Assembly (NCBI RefSeq): GCF_039542905.1
Contig: NZ_BAABIS010000001.1
Coordinates: 7,812,001 to 7,876,000, forward strand
Origin: Kitasatospora terrestris
GTDB lineage: Bacteria > Actinomycetota > Actinomycetes > Streptomycetales > Streptomycetaceae
Length of the DNA: 64,000 nt
Direction: 5' to 3'
The notes below the pieces were generated by a model. It ran no database searches. It was given only the letters and a program-made list of their open reading frames with translations, and was not told the DNA's origin. Every line of letters begins with the position of its first letter. Position 1 is the first letter of the stretch. Made by a program: the position numbers and the translations under genes. Shown one piece after another: positions 26,745 through 34,671 of this stretch.

Positions 26745-29468
26745 GTGCGCATCGATCTGCTGGGGCCGGTGGTCGTACGGCGGCCGGACGGCGCCGTCGT
26801 GACGCCCTCGGCCCTGAAACGACGGGCCCTGCTCAGCGCCCTGGCCATCAGGCTCAACCGGACGGTGGCCACCGGAGAACTGATCGACCTGGTCTGGGAC
26901 GGCGCCGCGCCGCCCACCGCGCGGGCCGCCCTGCAAGGACACGTCGCCGCACTGCGCCGCCTGCTGGACGGGCCGGGGTTCGCCCTGGAGACCCGGGGCT
27001 CCGGATACCTGCTGGCCGGTGACCCCGATCGGGTCGACGCCCTGCGCTTCGCCCGCCTCTGCGAGGAGACGGCGCTACTGCCGGGCGAACCGGCCGGCCT
27101 CGCCGCGGCGGGCCGGGAATGCCCCCTACCGACGTTGCGGACCGCACTGGACCTGTGGCGCGGGCCCGCGCTCGCCGACTGCGGCTCGGACCGGCTGCGC
27201 GCACGGGAGCTCCCGCACCTCACCGGCCTGCGGCTCGACGCGCTGGAACGGCTGGCCGAGACCCTGCTGCGGTCCGGCCGGGGCGGCGAGGCCGTCGCCC
27301 CGCTGACCGAGGCCGCCGCCTCCCACCCGTCCCGGCGGACCCTGGCCGCCCTGCTGGAGCGCTGCCTGCGGCAGGACGGGCGGCACCCGCAGGCGCGGGA
27401 GCGCTTCGGCCGCGCGCCGGTCCGCCCGGCGGGGCTGCCCGGGGCTGGGTCGTACGGCGCTGGGTCGCTCGGGGCGGGGCTGCCCGGGGCTGGGTCGTAC
27501 GGCGCTGGGTCGCACGGTGCGGGGCTGCCTGGCGCTGGGCCGCTCGGGGCGGGAACTGCGACGGTTGCCCGGCCTCCCGGGCCCGACCGCCGCTTCTGCG
27601 GCCGCAGCCTCGAACTCGCCCGCCTGGACGAGGCGCTGCCCGCTGCCCGGGCCGGCAGCCCGGTCCTGGTCACGGGCCCGGCGGGGGCGGGCAAGACCGC
27701 CCTGGTCCGGTCCTGGGCCGCGCAGCGGGCCGGGGACTTCCCGGACGGCGTCCTGGAGGCCGCCCTGGGCGGGTTCGACCCGGGCGGGCCACGGGAACCC
27801 GCGGACGTCCTGGGCGGTTTCCTCACCACGCTCGGTGTCGCGCCGGACGACCTCCCCGCGTCGACGACCGAACGCTCCCGCCGCTACCGCGAACTCGTCG
27901 CCGGCCGGCGGATGGCGGTCCTGCTGGACGACGCGGCCTCCCGGGAACAGCTCCTCCCCCTGCTGCCCGACCCGCCGCCGCCCGGCGCCGAAGGCGAGGG
28001 GCGGACCCCGGTCACCGTCGTCACCAGCCGCAGCCGCCTGCACCGCCTGCTGGTCCACGAGGGCGGCGTCCCGGTGCCGGTGGGCGCCCTCACCCACGAG
28101 GACGCCGTGGCGCTGCTCACCCGCGCCTGGGGTCCGGACCGGGCCGAGGACGACCCGGGAGCCGTCGCCGAACTCGTCGACCGCTGCGAGCGCCTGCCGC
28201 TGGCCCTGCGGCTGGCCGCCGCCCGGCTGGCCGCCCGTCCGGACTGGTCGGCGAGCGCTCTGGCCCAGGAACTCGCCGACCCGGAGGCGGGGTTGACGGC
28301 CCTGACGGGGTCCGGCACCGGACCGTCGGGTGCCCCGGCCGGCCTGGCCGCCGCCCTGGACCGGACCCACCGGACGCTGGCTCCGCCCGCGGCCCGGCTG
28401 TTCGCCCTGCTCGGCCTGCACCCCGGAGCGGTGATCGACACCGCGGCCGCGGCCGCCCTGGCCGGCGCCCCGCGCACCGCCACCCGTACCCTGCTGGCCG
28501 AACTGGACGCGGTCCACCTGCTGGACGAGGCGGCTCCCGGCCGCTACACCAGGCGCGAATCGGTGCGCCGCCACGCCGCCCGGTACGCCGCCGAGCTCGA
28601 CCGGGACGAACGGTCCGCCGCCCTCGACCGGTTGACGGACCACTACCTGGACGTCACCGCCGACTGGACGGCCGCGTGCACGGCGGAGGGCGGGCCGGCG
28701 TCGATCAGGGGCGCGTTCGAGGAGGCAGAGGGCAGCCTGCGCGCCCTGGTGCTCCTCGGCGAGCGCACCGGTCCGACCCCCGGCACCTGGCGGCTCGCCC
28801 ACCGCACCGCCCTGCTCCACGAGCAGACCGACCACGACCGGTCCCACTGGCGGACCGTCGCCGAGGCCGGACTGCGCGCCGCCCGGGCCGGGAACGACGA
28901 CGCGGCCGTCGCCCGGCTCGGCACGGACCTCGCGGTCCTCCACACCGTACGGGCGGCCCACCACGCCGCCGCGGTCGAGCTGGACCACGCGGTCGCGGCG
29001 GCCGCCCGGGCCGGGGACGAGGCCCTGCGCCACGACTGCCGCGGCCGGGTGGCCGCCGCGCTGCTGCGCACCGGGCAGCACCGCCGGGCCCTGCCCATGC
29101 TCGTCGACCTGGTGGAGGCCGCCCGGAGCCCGGCCACCGCCCACCTGCTGGTGCCCGCACTGACCGGCCTCGCCGATGCCCTGGTCCTGGCCGGGGAACC
29201 GGGCCCGGCCCTCGCCCGTGCCGACGAGGCCGTCCGGGCCGCCACCACCCTCGGCGAGGACGCCGCGGCCGTCCTGGCGCTGCACAGTCGCGCCCGGGCC
29301 CTGCACGTGCTCGGTCGGCGCGACGCCGCGATCGCCTCCGCCCGGCTCGCGGTCGCCCTCGGCCGGACCGCCGGCGTCCTCGCGGCCGAGAAGCGCGCCC
29401 ACGAACTGCTCGCCGACCTGATGGGCGCGATCGGCCGGGGCATCGAGGGGCCCGTACCCCCGCGGTGA
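26745..29468 (+). CDS. Second SARP-family STAND regulator with Gly-rich repeat linker
   Basis: This 907-residue protein starts at GTG 26745 with GGGGGAGG upstream. It has an OmpR-type winged helix (VRIDLLGPVVV start, RAALQGHVAALRRLL recognition region), then a BTAD that appears shortened: the last helix, normally ending in an LGxxPGPELR-like stretch, is absent. In its place is a Gly/Ala/Ser linker made of 15-residue repeats (27434-27553). NB-ARC follows (P-loop GPAGAGKTAL near residue 311), then a helical C terminus with TPR-like repeats. It is divergent from the first SARP gene; the two are paralogues. Confidence 0.88.
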   Translation: MRIDLLGPVVVRRPDGAVVTPSALKRRALLSALAIRLNRTVATGELIDLVWDGAAPPTARAALQGHVAALRRLLDGPGFALETRGSGYLLAGDPDRVDALRFARLCEETALLPGEPAGLAAAGRECPLPTLRTALDLWRGPALADCGSDRLRARELPHLTGLRLDALERLAETLLRSGRGGEAVAPLTEAAASHPSRRTLAALLERCLRQDGRHPQARERFGRAPVRPAGLPGAGSYGAGSLGAGLPGAGSYGAGSHGAGLPGAGPLGAGTATVARPPGPDRRFCGRSLELARLDEALPAARAGSPVLVTGPAGAGKTALVRSWAAQRAGDFPDGVLEAALGGFDPGGPREPADVLGGFLTTLGVAPDDLPASTTERSRRYRELVAGRRMAVLLDDAASREQLLPLLPDPPPPGAEGEGRTPVTVVTSRSRLHRLLVHEGGVPVPVGALTHEDAVALLTRAWGPDRAEDDPGAVAELVDRCERLPLALRLAAARLAARPDWSASALAQELADPEAGLTALTGSGTGPSGAPAGLAAALDRTHRTLAPPAARLFALLGLHPGAVIDTAAAAALAGAPRTATRTLLAELDAVHLLDEAAPGRYTRRESVRRHAARYAAELDRDERSAALDRLTDHYLDVTADWTAACTAEGGPASIRGAFEEAEGSLRALVLLGERTGPTPGTWRLAHRTALLHEQTDHDRSHWRTVAEAGLRAARAGNDDAAVARLGTDLAVLHTVRAAHHAAAVELDHAVAAAARAGDEALRHDCRGRVAAALLRTGQHRRALPMLVDLVEAARSPATAHLLVPALTGLADALVLAGEPGPALARADEAVRAATTLGEDAAAVLALHSRARALHVLGRRDAAIASARLAVALGRTAGVLAAEKRAHELLADLMGAIGRGIEGPVPPR
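27434..27553 (+). repeat. 45-bp in-frame tandem repeat (2.7 copies)
   Basis: Units start at 27434, 27479 and 27524 (partial). The first two differ at only a few bases. They encode LPGAGSYGAGS(L/H)GAG in the linker between the BTAD and NB-ARC domains. Such units can gain or lose copies by slippage without breaking frame. Confidence 0.8.
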
Positions 29469-29785
29469 GCCGCGGCACCGACCGCCGTCCGCTGACCCGG
29501 ACCGCCCCGCCCGCCCCGTCCGCCTGTCGCGGCCCGGTGCGCTCCTCCGCACCCGGGCATCGGCAGTTCCGGGGAGACGGAGAGGCAGAACTGGGGAGGA
29601 ACCTCCGGCGGTTCTTCCTGCAGAACGCCCGCGCCGCCGGATCCGCCCGGGGCCGGACCGGCCCCGGACCGCAGGTGGTGCCGGGTGCGTTTCACGATCA
29701 TGGATACTTCTGCCTGTTCGGGCAGAACTGCCGAACGCGAGCAGGCATGCGGTCACGGCGTGACCGGACGAGTGGGGGACGGGGC
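29469..29785. promoter_or_regulatory. 317-bp control region with three dyads upstream of XRE/NB-ARC gene
   Basis: No gene is seen. The sequence holds GAACC-6-GGTTC at 29599-29614 and an imperfect palindrome GTTCGGgCAG-AA-CTGCCGAAC at 29716-29736. The core GGCAGAACTG occurs at 29584-29593 and again at 29721-29730, with a related inverted form CGGCAGTTCCG at 29561-29571. The spread of one motif suggests regulator binding. Confidence 0.4.
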
Positions 29786-32155
29786 ATGGTGGCTGGGGAC
29801 GGCGGCAGGACCGACACGGGCGATTTCGGCCGGCTGTTGGCCGGGTACCGGACGGCGGCGGGTCTGACCCAGGAGGAGCTAGCCGCAGCCGCCGGCGTCA
29901 GCCTGCGCGCCCTCGGTGACATGGAACGCGGCCGCACCCGCGGGCCGCAGCGCCGCACCGTCCGGGCGCTGGCCGCCGCCCTGCACCTGGCGGACGACCG
30001 GGCCGGGGCACTGGAGCGGGCCGCCCAGGCCGGGCGTCCGCGCAGCGTGCGGCCCGAACCCGCCCCGGTCGGGACCCCCGTCCCGGTCGAGGCACCCGTC
30101 CCGGTCGGGGAGCGCCCCCCGGTCGGGGACCGCGGCCCGGCGCTGCGGGCGCCCGCCGTCGGCGAGGGGCAGAGCTCCCTCGCCCTGCCCCGCGACATCG
30201 CCGACTTCACGGCCCGCGAGGACGTCCTCGCCGAACTCGTCGCCCTCGCTTCGGAGGACCTGCCCGCGCACCCCCGCGTGGTGCTCGTCAGCGGCCAGCC
30301 CGGCCTCGGCAAGACGGCCTTCGCCCTGCACACCGCCCACGTCCTGGCCGGGCGCTTCCCCGACGGCCAGCTCTCGCTCAACCTCGGTGCCATGTCCGCG
30401 CAGCCGCTGTCCGCGCACGACGCCCTCGGCCAGGTGCTGCGCGCCCTGGGCGTGCCGGACGCGGCCGTGCCCGTCGGGGCGGAGGAACGGGCCGGGCTCT
30501 ACCGGGCACTGGTGCGCGAGCGCCGGCTGCTCCTGGTCCTGGACGACGCCGCCGACGAGGGCCAGGTGCGCCCGCTGCTGCCGGGCTCCGGACCGACGAT
30601 GACCATCGTGACCAGCCGCAACCTGCTGCCGGGGCTGGAATCGGTGCGCCGGCTGAGCCTGGACGTGCTCACCGCGGCCGAGGCGGCCGACCTGCTCGCC
30701 CGGATCGCGGGCCGCGAGCGGATCGGGGCCGCCCCGGACACGACCGCGGAGCTGGCCCGGCTGTGCGGCTACCTGCCGCTGGCCCTGCGGATCGCCGGGC
30801 AGCGCCTGGTCGCCCGGCCGCAGCAGACCGTCGCCCACCTGGTGCGCCAACTGGCCGCCGAGGAGAACCGCCTGGACCTGCTGCAGACCGGCGACCTGGC
30901 GATCCGTCCCGCCTTCGACCTGTCCTACCGGCGGCTGCCCGCCGAGTCCCGGCTGGTGCTCCGGCGCAGCGCCCTGACGGCCGGGCCGGACTTCTCGGCG
31001 GCCGTCGCCGCGGCCCACACCGGCCTCCCGGAGGTCCGCACCGAGCTGCTCCTGGAGCAGCTGGCCGACGCGGGCCTGGTCCAGGCGCTCGGCGCGGACC
31101 GCTACCGGCTGCACGACCTGATCCGGCTCTGCGCCGGCGAGCGGCTGGCCGTCGACGAGACGGCCGAGGAGGTGGCGCAGGCCCGCGACCGGGCCGCCCG
31201 GCTGCTGCTCGGCCGCACCGTCGCCTGCGGGCTGCGGTTCGACCCCGAGCACGCCGAGGACGGCACCGGCACCGCCGAGGCGGCACAGTGGCTCGAACGG
31301 GAGCACCCCGACTGGCTGGCCGCCCTGCACCACGCGCGGCGGACCGGACTCCACCGCGAGGTGATCGACACCGCCGAGGCCGTGCACTGGTTCTCCGACC
31401 GGCTCATGAGCTGGGGCATCTGGGAAGAGGTCTTCCAGCTCTCGGTGGACGCGGCCCGCGCGCTCGGCGACCGACAGGCCGAGGCCGTGCACGTCAACTA
31501 CCTCGCCTGGACGTACGTCACCTGCCTGCACCGCTACCGGCAGGGCATCGAACTGGCCGCCGAAGGGCTCCGGTTGGCACAGGAACTGGGCGACCGCGAG
31601 CAGCAGGGCTGGGCGCTGGTCTACCTCTCCACCGGTCTGCGCCGCCTGGAACGCCACCACGAGGCCCTCGACTCCATCCAGCGGGCGGCGGACGCGTTCG
31701 CCGGGATCGACAACCGCTCGGCGGCGATCGGCCGGCTGGTGGCGCTGCGCGTCACCGCCAACTGCCTGCGCGAGTCCGGCCGGCCGGAGGAAGCGGCGGA
31801 CACCCGCCGACGCGTCCTCGCCGGCGCGATGGAACTGGTGGAGCGCCGGCCCTCGCCGCCGATGCACCTGCTGGCCGCCATGACCGCCCACGAACTCGGC
31901 CTGGACCGCGCGGCACTGAAGCACTGGCCGGCCGCCGAGGCGGCCTACCGACAGGCCCTCGTCCACTACGAGGAGGCCGGCCGGCCCGACAGCATGACCA
32001 AGACCCTGACCGAACTGGGCACCGCGCTGATCGAGCAGGGCCGCGCCGAGGAGGCCCGGGAACTGCTCACCGAGGCGCTCAGCGGGCTCGGCGAGGACAG
32101 CCGCACCGACCCGGACACCCGGCGCCCGCTCGGCCGCGGCCCGGTCCGGCCCTAG
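29786..32155 (+). CDS. XRE-type HTH / NB-ARC / TPR regulator
   Basis: This 789-residue protein is given the ATG at 29786 as start. An upstream ATG at 29747 is in frame but has no ribosome site. An XRE helix-turn-helix spans about residues 12-70 (LTQEELAAAAGVSLRALGDMERG). A Pro/Val-rich linker follows, then NB-ARC with P-loop SGQPGLGKTAF near residue 169 and Walker B LLLVLDDAAD, then a helical winged region and TPR repeats in the last ~350 residues. It is a STAND signalling regulator of the type often seen beside streptomycete specialised clusters. It is the third STAND gene in a row and converges with the next gene over 57 bp. Confidence 0.88.
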   Translation: MVAGDGGRTDTGDFGRLLAGYRTAAGLTQEELAAAAGVSLRALGDMERGRTRGPQRRTVRALAAALHLADDRAGALERAAQAGRPRSVRPEPAPVGTPVPVEAPVPVGERPPVGDRGPALRAPAVGEGQSSLALPRDIADFTAREDVLAELVALASEDLPAHPRVVLVSGQPGLGKTAFALHTAHVLAGRFPDGQLSLNLGAMSAQPLSAHDALGQVLRALGVPDAAVPVGAEERAGLYRALVRERRLLLVLDDAADEGQVRPLLPGSGPTMTIVTSRNLLPGLESVRRLSLDVLTAAEAADLLARIAGRERIGAAPDTTAELARLCGYLPLALRIAGQRLVARPQQTVAHLVRQLAAEENRLDLLQTGDLAIRPAFDLSYRRLPAESRLVLRRSALTAGPDFSAAVAAAHTGLPEVRTELLLEQLADAGLVQALGADRYRLHDLIRLCAGERLAVDETAEEVAQARDRAARLLLGRTVACGLRFDPEHAEDGTGTAEAAQWLEREHPDWLAALHHARRTGLHREVIDTAEAVHWFSDRLMSWGIWEEVFQLSVDAARALGDRQAEAVHVNYLAWTYVTCLHRYRQGIELAAEGLRLAQELGDREQQGWALVYLSTGLRRLERHHEALDSIQRAADAFAGIDNRSAAIGRLVALRVTANCLRESGRPEEAADTRRRVLAGAMELVERRPSPPMHLLAAMTAHELGLDRAALKHWPAAEAAYRQALVHYEEAGRPDSMTKTLTELGTALIEQGRAEEARELLTEALSGLGEDSRTDPDTRRPLGRGPVRP

Positions 32156-32212
32156 GGTCCGTGCCCTGGCCCGCGCGCTGCTCCGCGGCGTCCCGGGCCG
32201 GATCCCGGCGCG

Positions 32213-32851
32213 TCACCAGGACACCTCGGCCCCGCCCCCGTCCGTAGCGGTCGTCCGGCCGCCGCCGGTGCCGGTGCCCCCGCCGCTGCTGGTGACCGGT
32301 CGGCCGCCGGCCGCGGGGTCCGGGCCGCTGGCCCACCCGCCGCCGCTGGTGGCCACCCGCACGCCGGACCCGGCCTCCGTCCACCCGCCCCGCGGCGCCG
32401 CGGCCGTCGCCCGGGCCTCCCCGGTCGCGGCCGTCGTCCGGGCCTCCCGCGCCGCGGACCCGGTGCCGACCGGGACCGCCCGGGTCGTCCGTTCGGCGGC
32501 CGGACGCCGGGCCTCGGCGCGGTCGATCCGGATCACCACGTTGCGCTCGCGGTTGGCGCGGTTCGGCCAGTCGTGGTCCTTGCTCCAGACCAGCTGGCTG
32601 CGGACGCCGTCCACGTCCGCCCACCTGCCCTGGGTGGCACGGACGTTCGGCCGCCAAGCCCCGTCGTACTCGTGCTCCAGGGACAGGTCCCACCCGCGGC
32701 CGCAGGCGCTGTCGTCGATGAGCTCGCTCGCTCCGACCGTGCCGGGGATCACCACGGTCTCCCCCCGCCGGATCTCCACCACGATGCGCTGCGGCCAGTC
32801 CGCGTCCACCCCGACGACGGTGATCCTGCAAGGACCTTCGTACCAGGTCAT
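32213..32851 (-). CDS. Hypothetical protein with N-terminal beta domain and Gly/Thr-rich tail
   Basis: This 212-residue protein starts at ATG 32851 with GGGAGG eight bases upstream. The first ~115 residues alternate strands and Trp/Tyr-containing turns (MTWYEGPCRITVVGVDADWP at the start, later WSKDHDWPNRANRER), suggesting a compact beta-rich domain. The C-terminal ~90 residues are low complexity (Ala, Thr, Gly, Arg) and probably disordered. There is no signal peptide or membrane helix. I do not recognise the family. It is divergent from the golvesin-like membrane protein gene and convergent with the XRE/NB-ARC gene. Confidence 0.75.
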   Translation of the reverse strand: MTWYEGPCRITVVGVDADWPQRIVVEIRRGETVVIPGTVGASELIDDSACGRGWDLSLEHEYDGAWRPNVRATQGRWADVDGVRSQLVWSKDHDWPNRANRERNVVIRIDRAEARRPAAERTTRAVPVGTGSAAREARTTAATGEARATAAAPRGGWTEAGSGVRVATSGGGWASGPDPAAGGRPVTSSGGGTGTGGGRTTATDGGGAEVSW

Positions 32852-32924
32852 GGGCAACCTCCCGCGCTCGCGCCGACCGAGCCCGGGACCGGACTCTCCG
32901 ACCAGGCGAACGGCTCCCCCCGCC

Positions 32925-32944
32925 CCGGGGGTTCGAACCCCCGG
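32925..32944. other. Perfect 20-bp palindrome resembling a tRNA T-arm
   Basis: The arms CCGGGGG and CCCCCGG enclose TTCGAA. The block looks like the T-arm of a tRNA, but I find no matching acceptor or anticodon arm around it. It lies in the 249-bp gap between divergent genes, so it may be an operator or a relic of a tRNA-associated attachment site. Confidence 0.4.
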
Positions 32945-33100
32945 TCCGCGACTCCGGAACCGACCGCCGGTCCCGCGACCATCCGCTCGAACGGGTGAAC
33001 CGCCGGGCGGGTCCGGGCCGTAACGAGGGAGGGAGCGTCCGCGGGCCGATCGGCGGGGCGCTCCCGTCGACCGGACCGCATGGGAAGCCGAGGAGTTCTG

Positions 33101-34594
33101 GTGGGTACGAACACGGGTGGAGACGGTTCTCAGTCCGGGGGCATTCAACTGCCCACGGTCGCCTGGGAGATCGAGGACGACCCGGCAGCCGTCGCGACCG
33201 CCGTCGCGACCGCCGTCGCGACCGCCGCCGCGACCGGTGCCGAGACCGACGCGCCCTCGTACGGGCAGGTCGAACCGGCGGCGGCAGAGGCGGCGGCAGA
33301 GGCGCCGGCCGAGCCGAGGTACGGCCGGGTGCTGCCCGACCCCAACGCGGTGCGCCGTCAGCCGGAGCCCGTCGAGCCGCAGCCCGAGCCCGCCGCCGTT
33401 GTCGAGCCCGAGCCTGAGCCCGAGCCCGTCGCCGACGACCGGCGGTCCCGGCGTCCGAACCGCATCCCGCCCGGGGTGTTCCCGTTCCTGTCACCCGAGC
33501 CGGTGCCCCGCGACGCGCCCATGCCCGACCCGACCGCCGTCGGCCTCGATGGCGGAGTCCCGGACGGGATCGACGAGGAGGAGGCGGAGCCCCGCCGGTC
33601 CAAGAAGCCGATGGTGTTCGCTGCCGTCGCCGTCGGCGCGCTGCTGCTGGGCCTGCCGTTCGTGCTGACCGGCGGCGGCTCGAAGGCCCCCGCCGCTGCG
33701 GCCGAGCAGCCGCCCGCCGGGGTCAGCGGGCCCGGCGACCCGCTGCCCACCCCGGGCCCGAACGATCCCACCGCCGTCGCGGTGCCGGTCGACGGGGTGC
33801 CGGCCCCCAGCGGCTCGGCCTCGCCGACCGACGCCACCAACGGCGGCGCGGGCGGGACCGGCGGTGCGAACGGCACGGTCGACCGCCCCGCCGGCGGGGC
33901 CGGTTCGCAGGGCGGTCAGGGCACCTCCGGCGGCGCGGCCACCGGCGGCAGCGCGGGCGGCGGCACCGGTGGCGGTACGGGCGGCGGCTCCACCTCCGGC
34001 GGCGGTACGGGCGGCGGGTCGACCTCCGGCGGCGGCGCCCCGGTCGTCCCCCCGCCGACCAAGACCACCCCCGCCGCGCCGACCTTCACCGCCGTCGCGG
34101 GAACCGGCTGCACCAACACGGGCGGCGGCTACGACCAGAACGGCTACTACACCGACGGCAGCAAGGGCTGGACCACCAGTACGACCGGCGGGTACGCGGG
34201 TTCGGGCTGCAGCGGCAAGTACGTGTCGGTGCCGATGTCCGGCAGCGCCAGCAAGGACGCCGGCAAGTCGGTGCTGTGGGCGTTCAGCACCAATCCGGTC
34301 CCCTCCGGCACCTGCAAGATCTCGGTGTTCATCCCGAACAACGGCGACGTGAAGGCCGTCGGCGGCAAGCCCGCCTACTACACCGTGCAGCGGTACTTCA
34401 CCACCGGCGAGGGCACCATCAGCGCGTTCACCATCGACCAGACCGCCAACCGCGGCAAGTGGGTCAACGCCGGAACCTTCCCCGTCACCAACGGGAAGAT
34501 CGCCGTGATGCTGCACGACCGCGGCGTCGACTTCGGCTCCGGCGCCGACCAGGCCCACCACGCCGCCTCCGCCGTCCGGGCCGACTGCTCCTGA
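33101..34594 (+). CDS. Single-pass membrane protein with golvesin-like C-terminal domain
   Basis: This 497-residue protein starts at GTG 33101 because AGGAG lies five bases upstream; an in-frame ATG at 33080 lacks a ribosome site. Residues 1-165 are Ala/Pro/Glu-rich and cytoplasmic by inference, including a 12-bp repeat array (33190-33236) encoding AVAT units. Lys-Lys followed by one membrane helix spans about residues 168-190. A Gly/Ser/Thr-rich stalk runs to about 320, then a folded C-terminal domain (ISVFIPN, YYTVQRYF, IDQTANRGKWVNAGTF, NGKIAVMLHD) resembles the golvesin C-terminal-like beta-sandwich. The domain would face the cell wall. It lies 77 bp upstream of the beta-helix/AAA+ gene, probably in one operon. 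Confidence 0.82.
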   Translation: MGTNTGGDGSQSGGIQLPTVAWEIEDDPAAVATAVATAVATAAATGAETDAPSYGQVEPAAAEAAAEAPAEPRYGRVLPDPNAVRRQPEPVEPQPEPAAVVEPEPEPEPVADDRRSRRPNRIPPGVFPFLSPEPVPRDAPMPDPTAVGLDGGVPDGIDEEEAEPRRSKKPMVFAAVAVGALLLGLPFVLTGGGSKAPAAAAEQPPAGVSGPGDPLPTPGPNDPTAVAVPVDGVPAPSGSASPTDATNGGAGGTGGANGTVDRPAGGAGSQGGQGTSGGAATGGSAGGGTGGGTGGGSTSGGGTGGGSTSGGGAPVVPPPTKTTPAAPTFTAVAGTGCTNTGGGYDQNGYYTDGSKGWTTSTTGGYAGSGCSGKYVSVPMSGSASKDAGKSVLWAFSTNPVPSGTCKISVFIPNNGDVKAVGGKPAYYTVQRYFTTGEGTISAFTIDQTANRGKWVNAGTFPVTNGKIAVMLHDRGVDFGSGADQAHHAASAVRADCS

Positions 34595-34671
34595 CGGAAC
34601 ACCGGCACCTGGCGCCCCGTCGACCGCTCGCAAGACCGCCCAGCCCACCCTGAAAGAGGAGAGCCCACGCC

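Noticed and set aside
32870..32960. A tRNA gene around the TTCGAA palindrome
   Set aside because: The T-arm-like element has no matching acceptor stem, D-arm or anticodon arm at the required distances.
33080..33100. ATG 33080 as start of the golvesin-like protein
   Set aside because: It has no ribosome site, whereas GTG 33101 has AGGAG five bases upstream and gives a natural N terminus.
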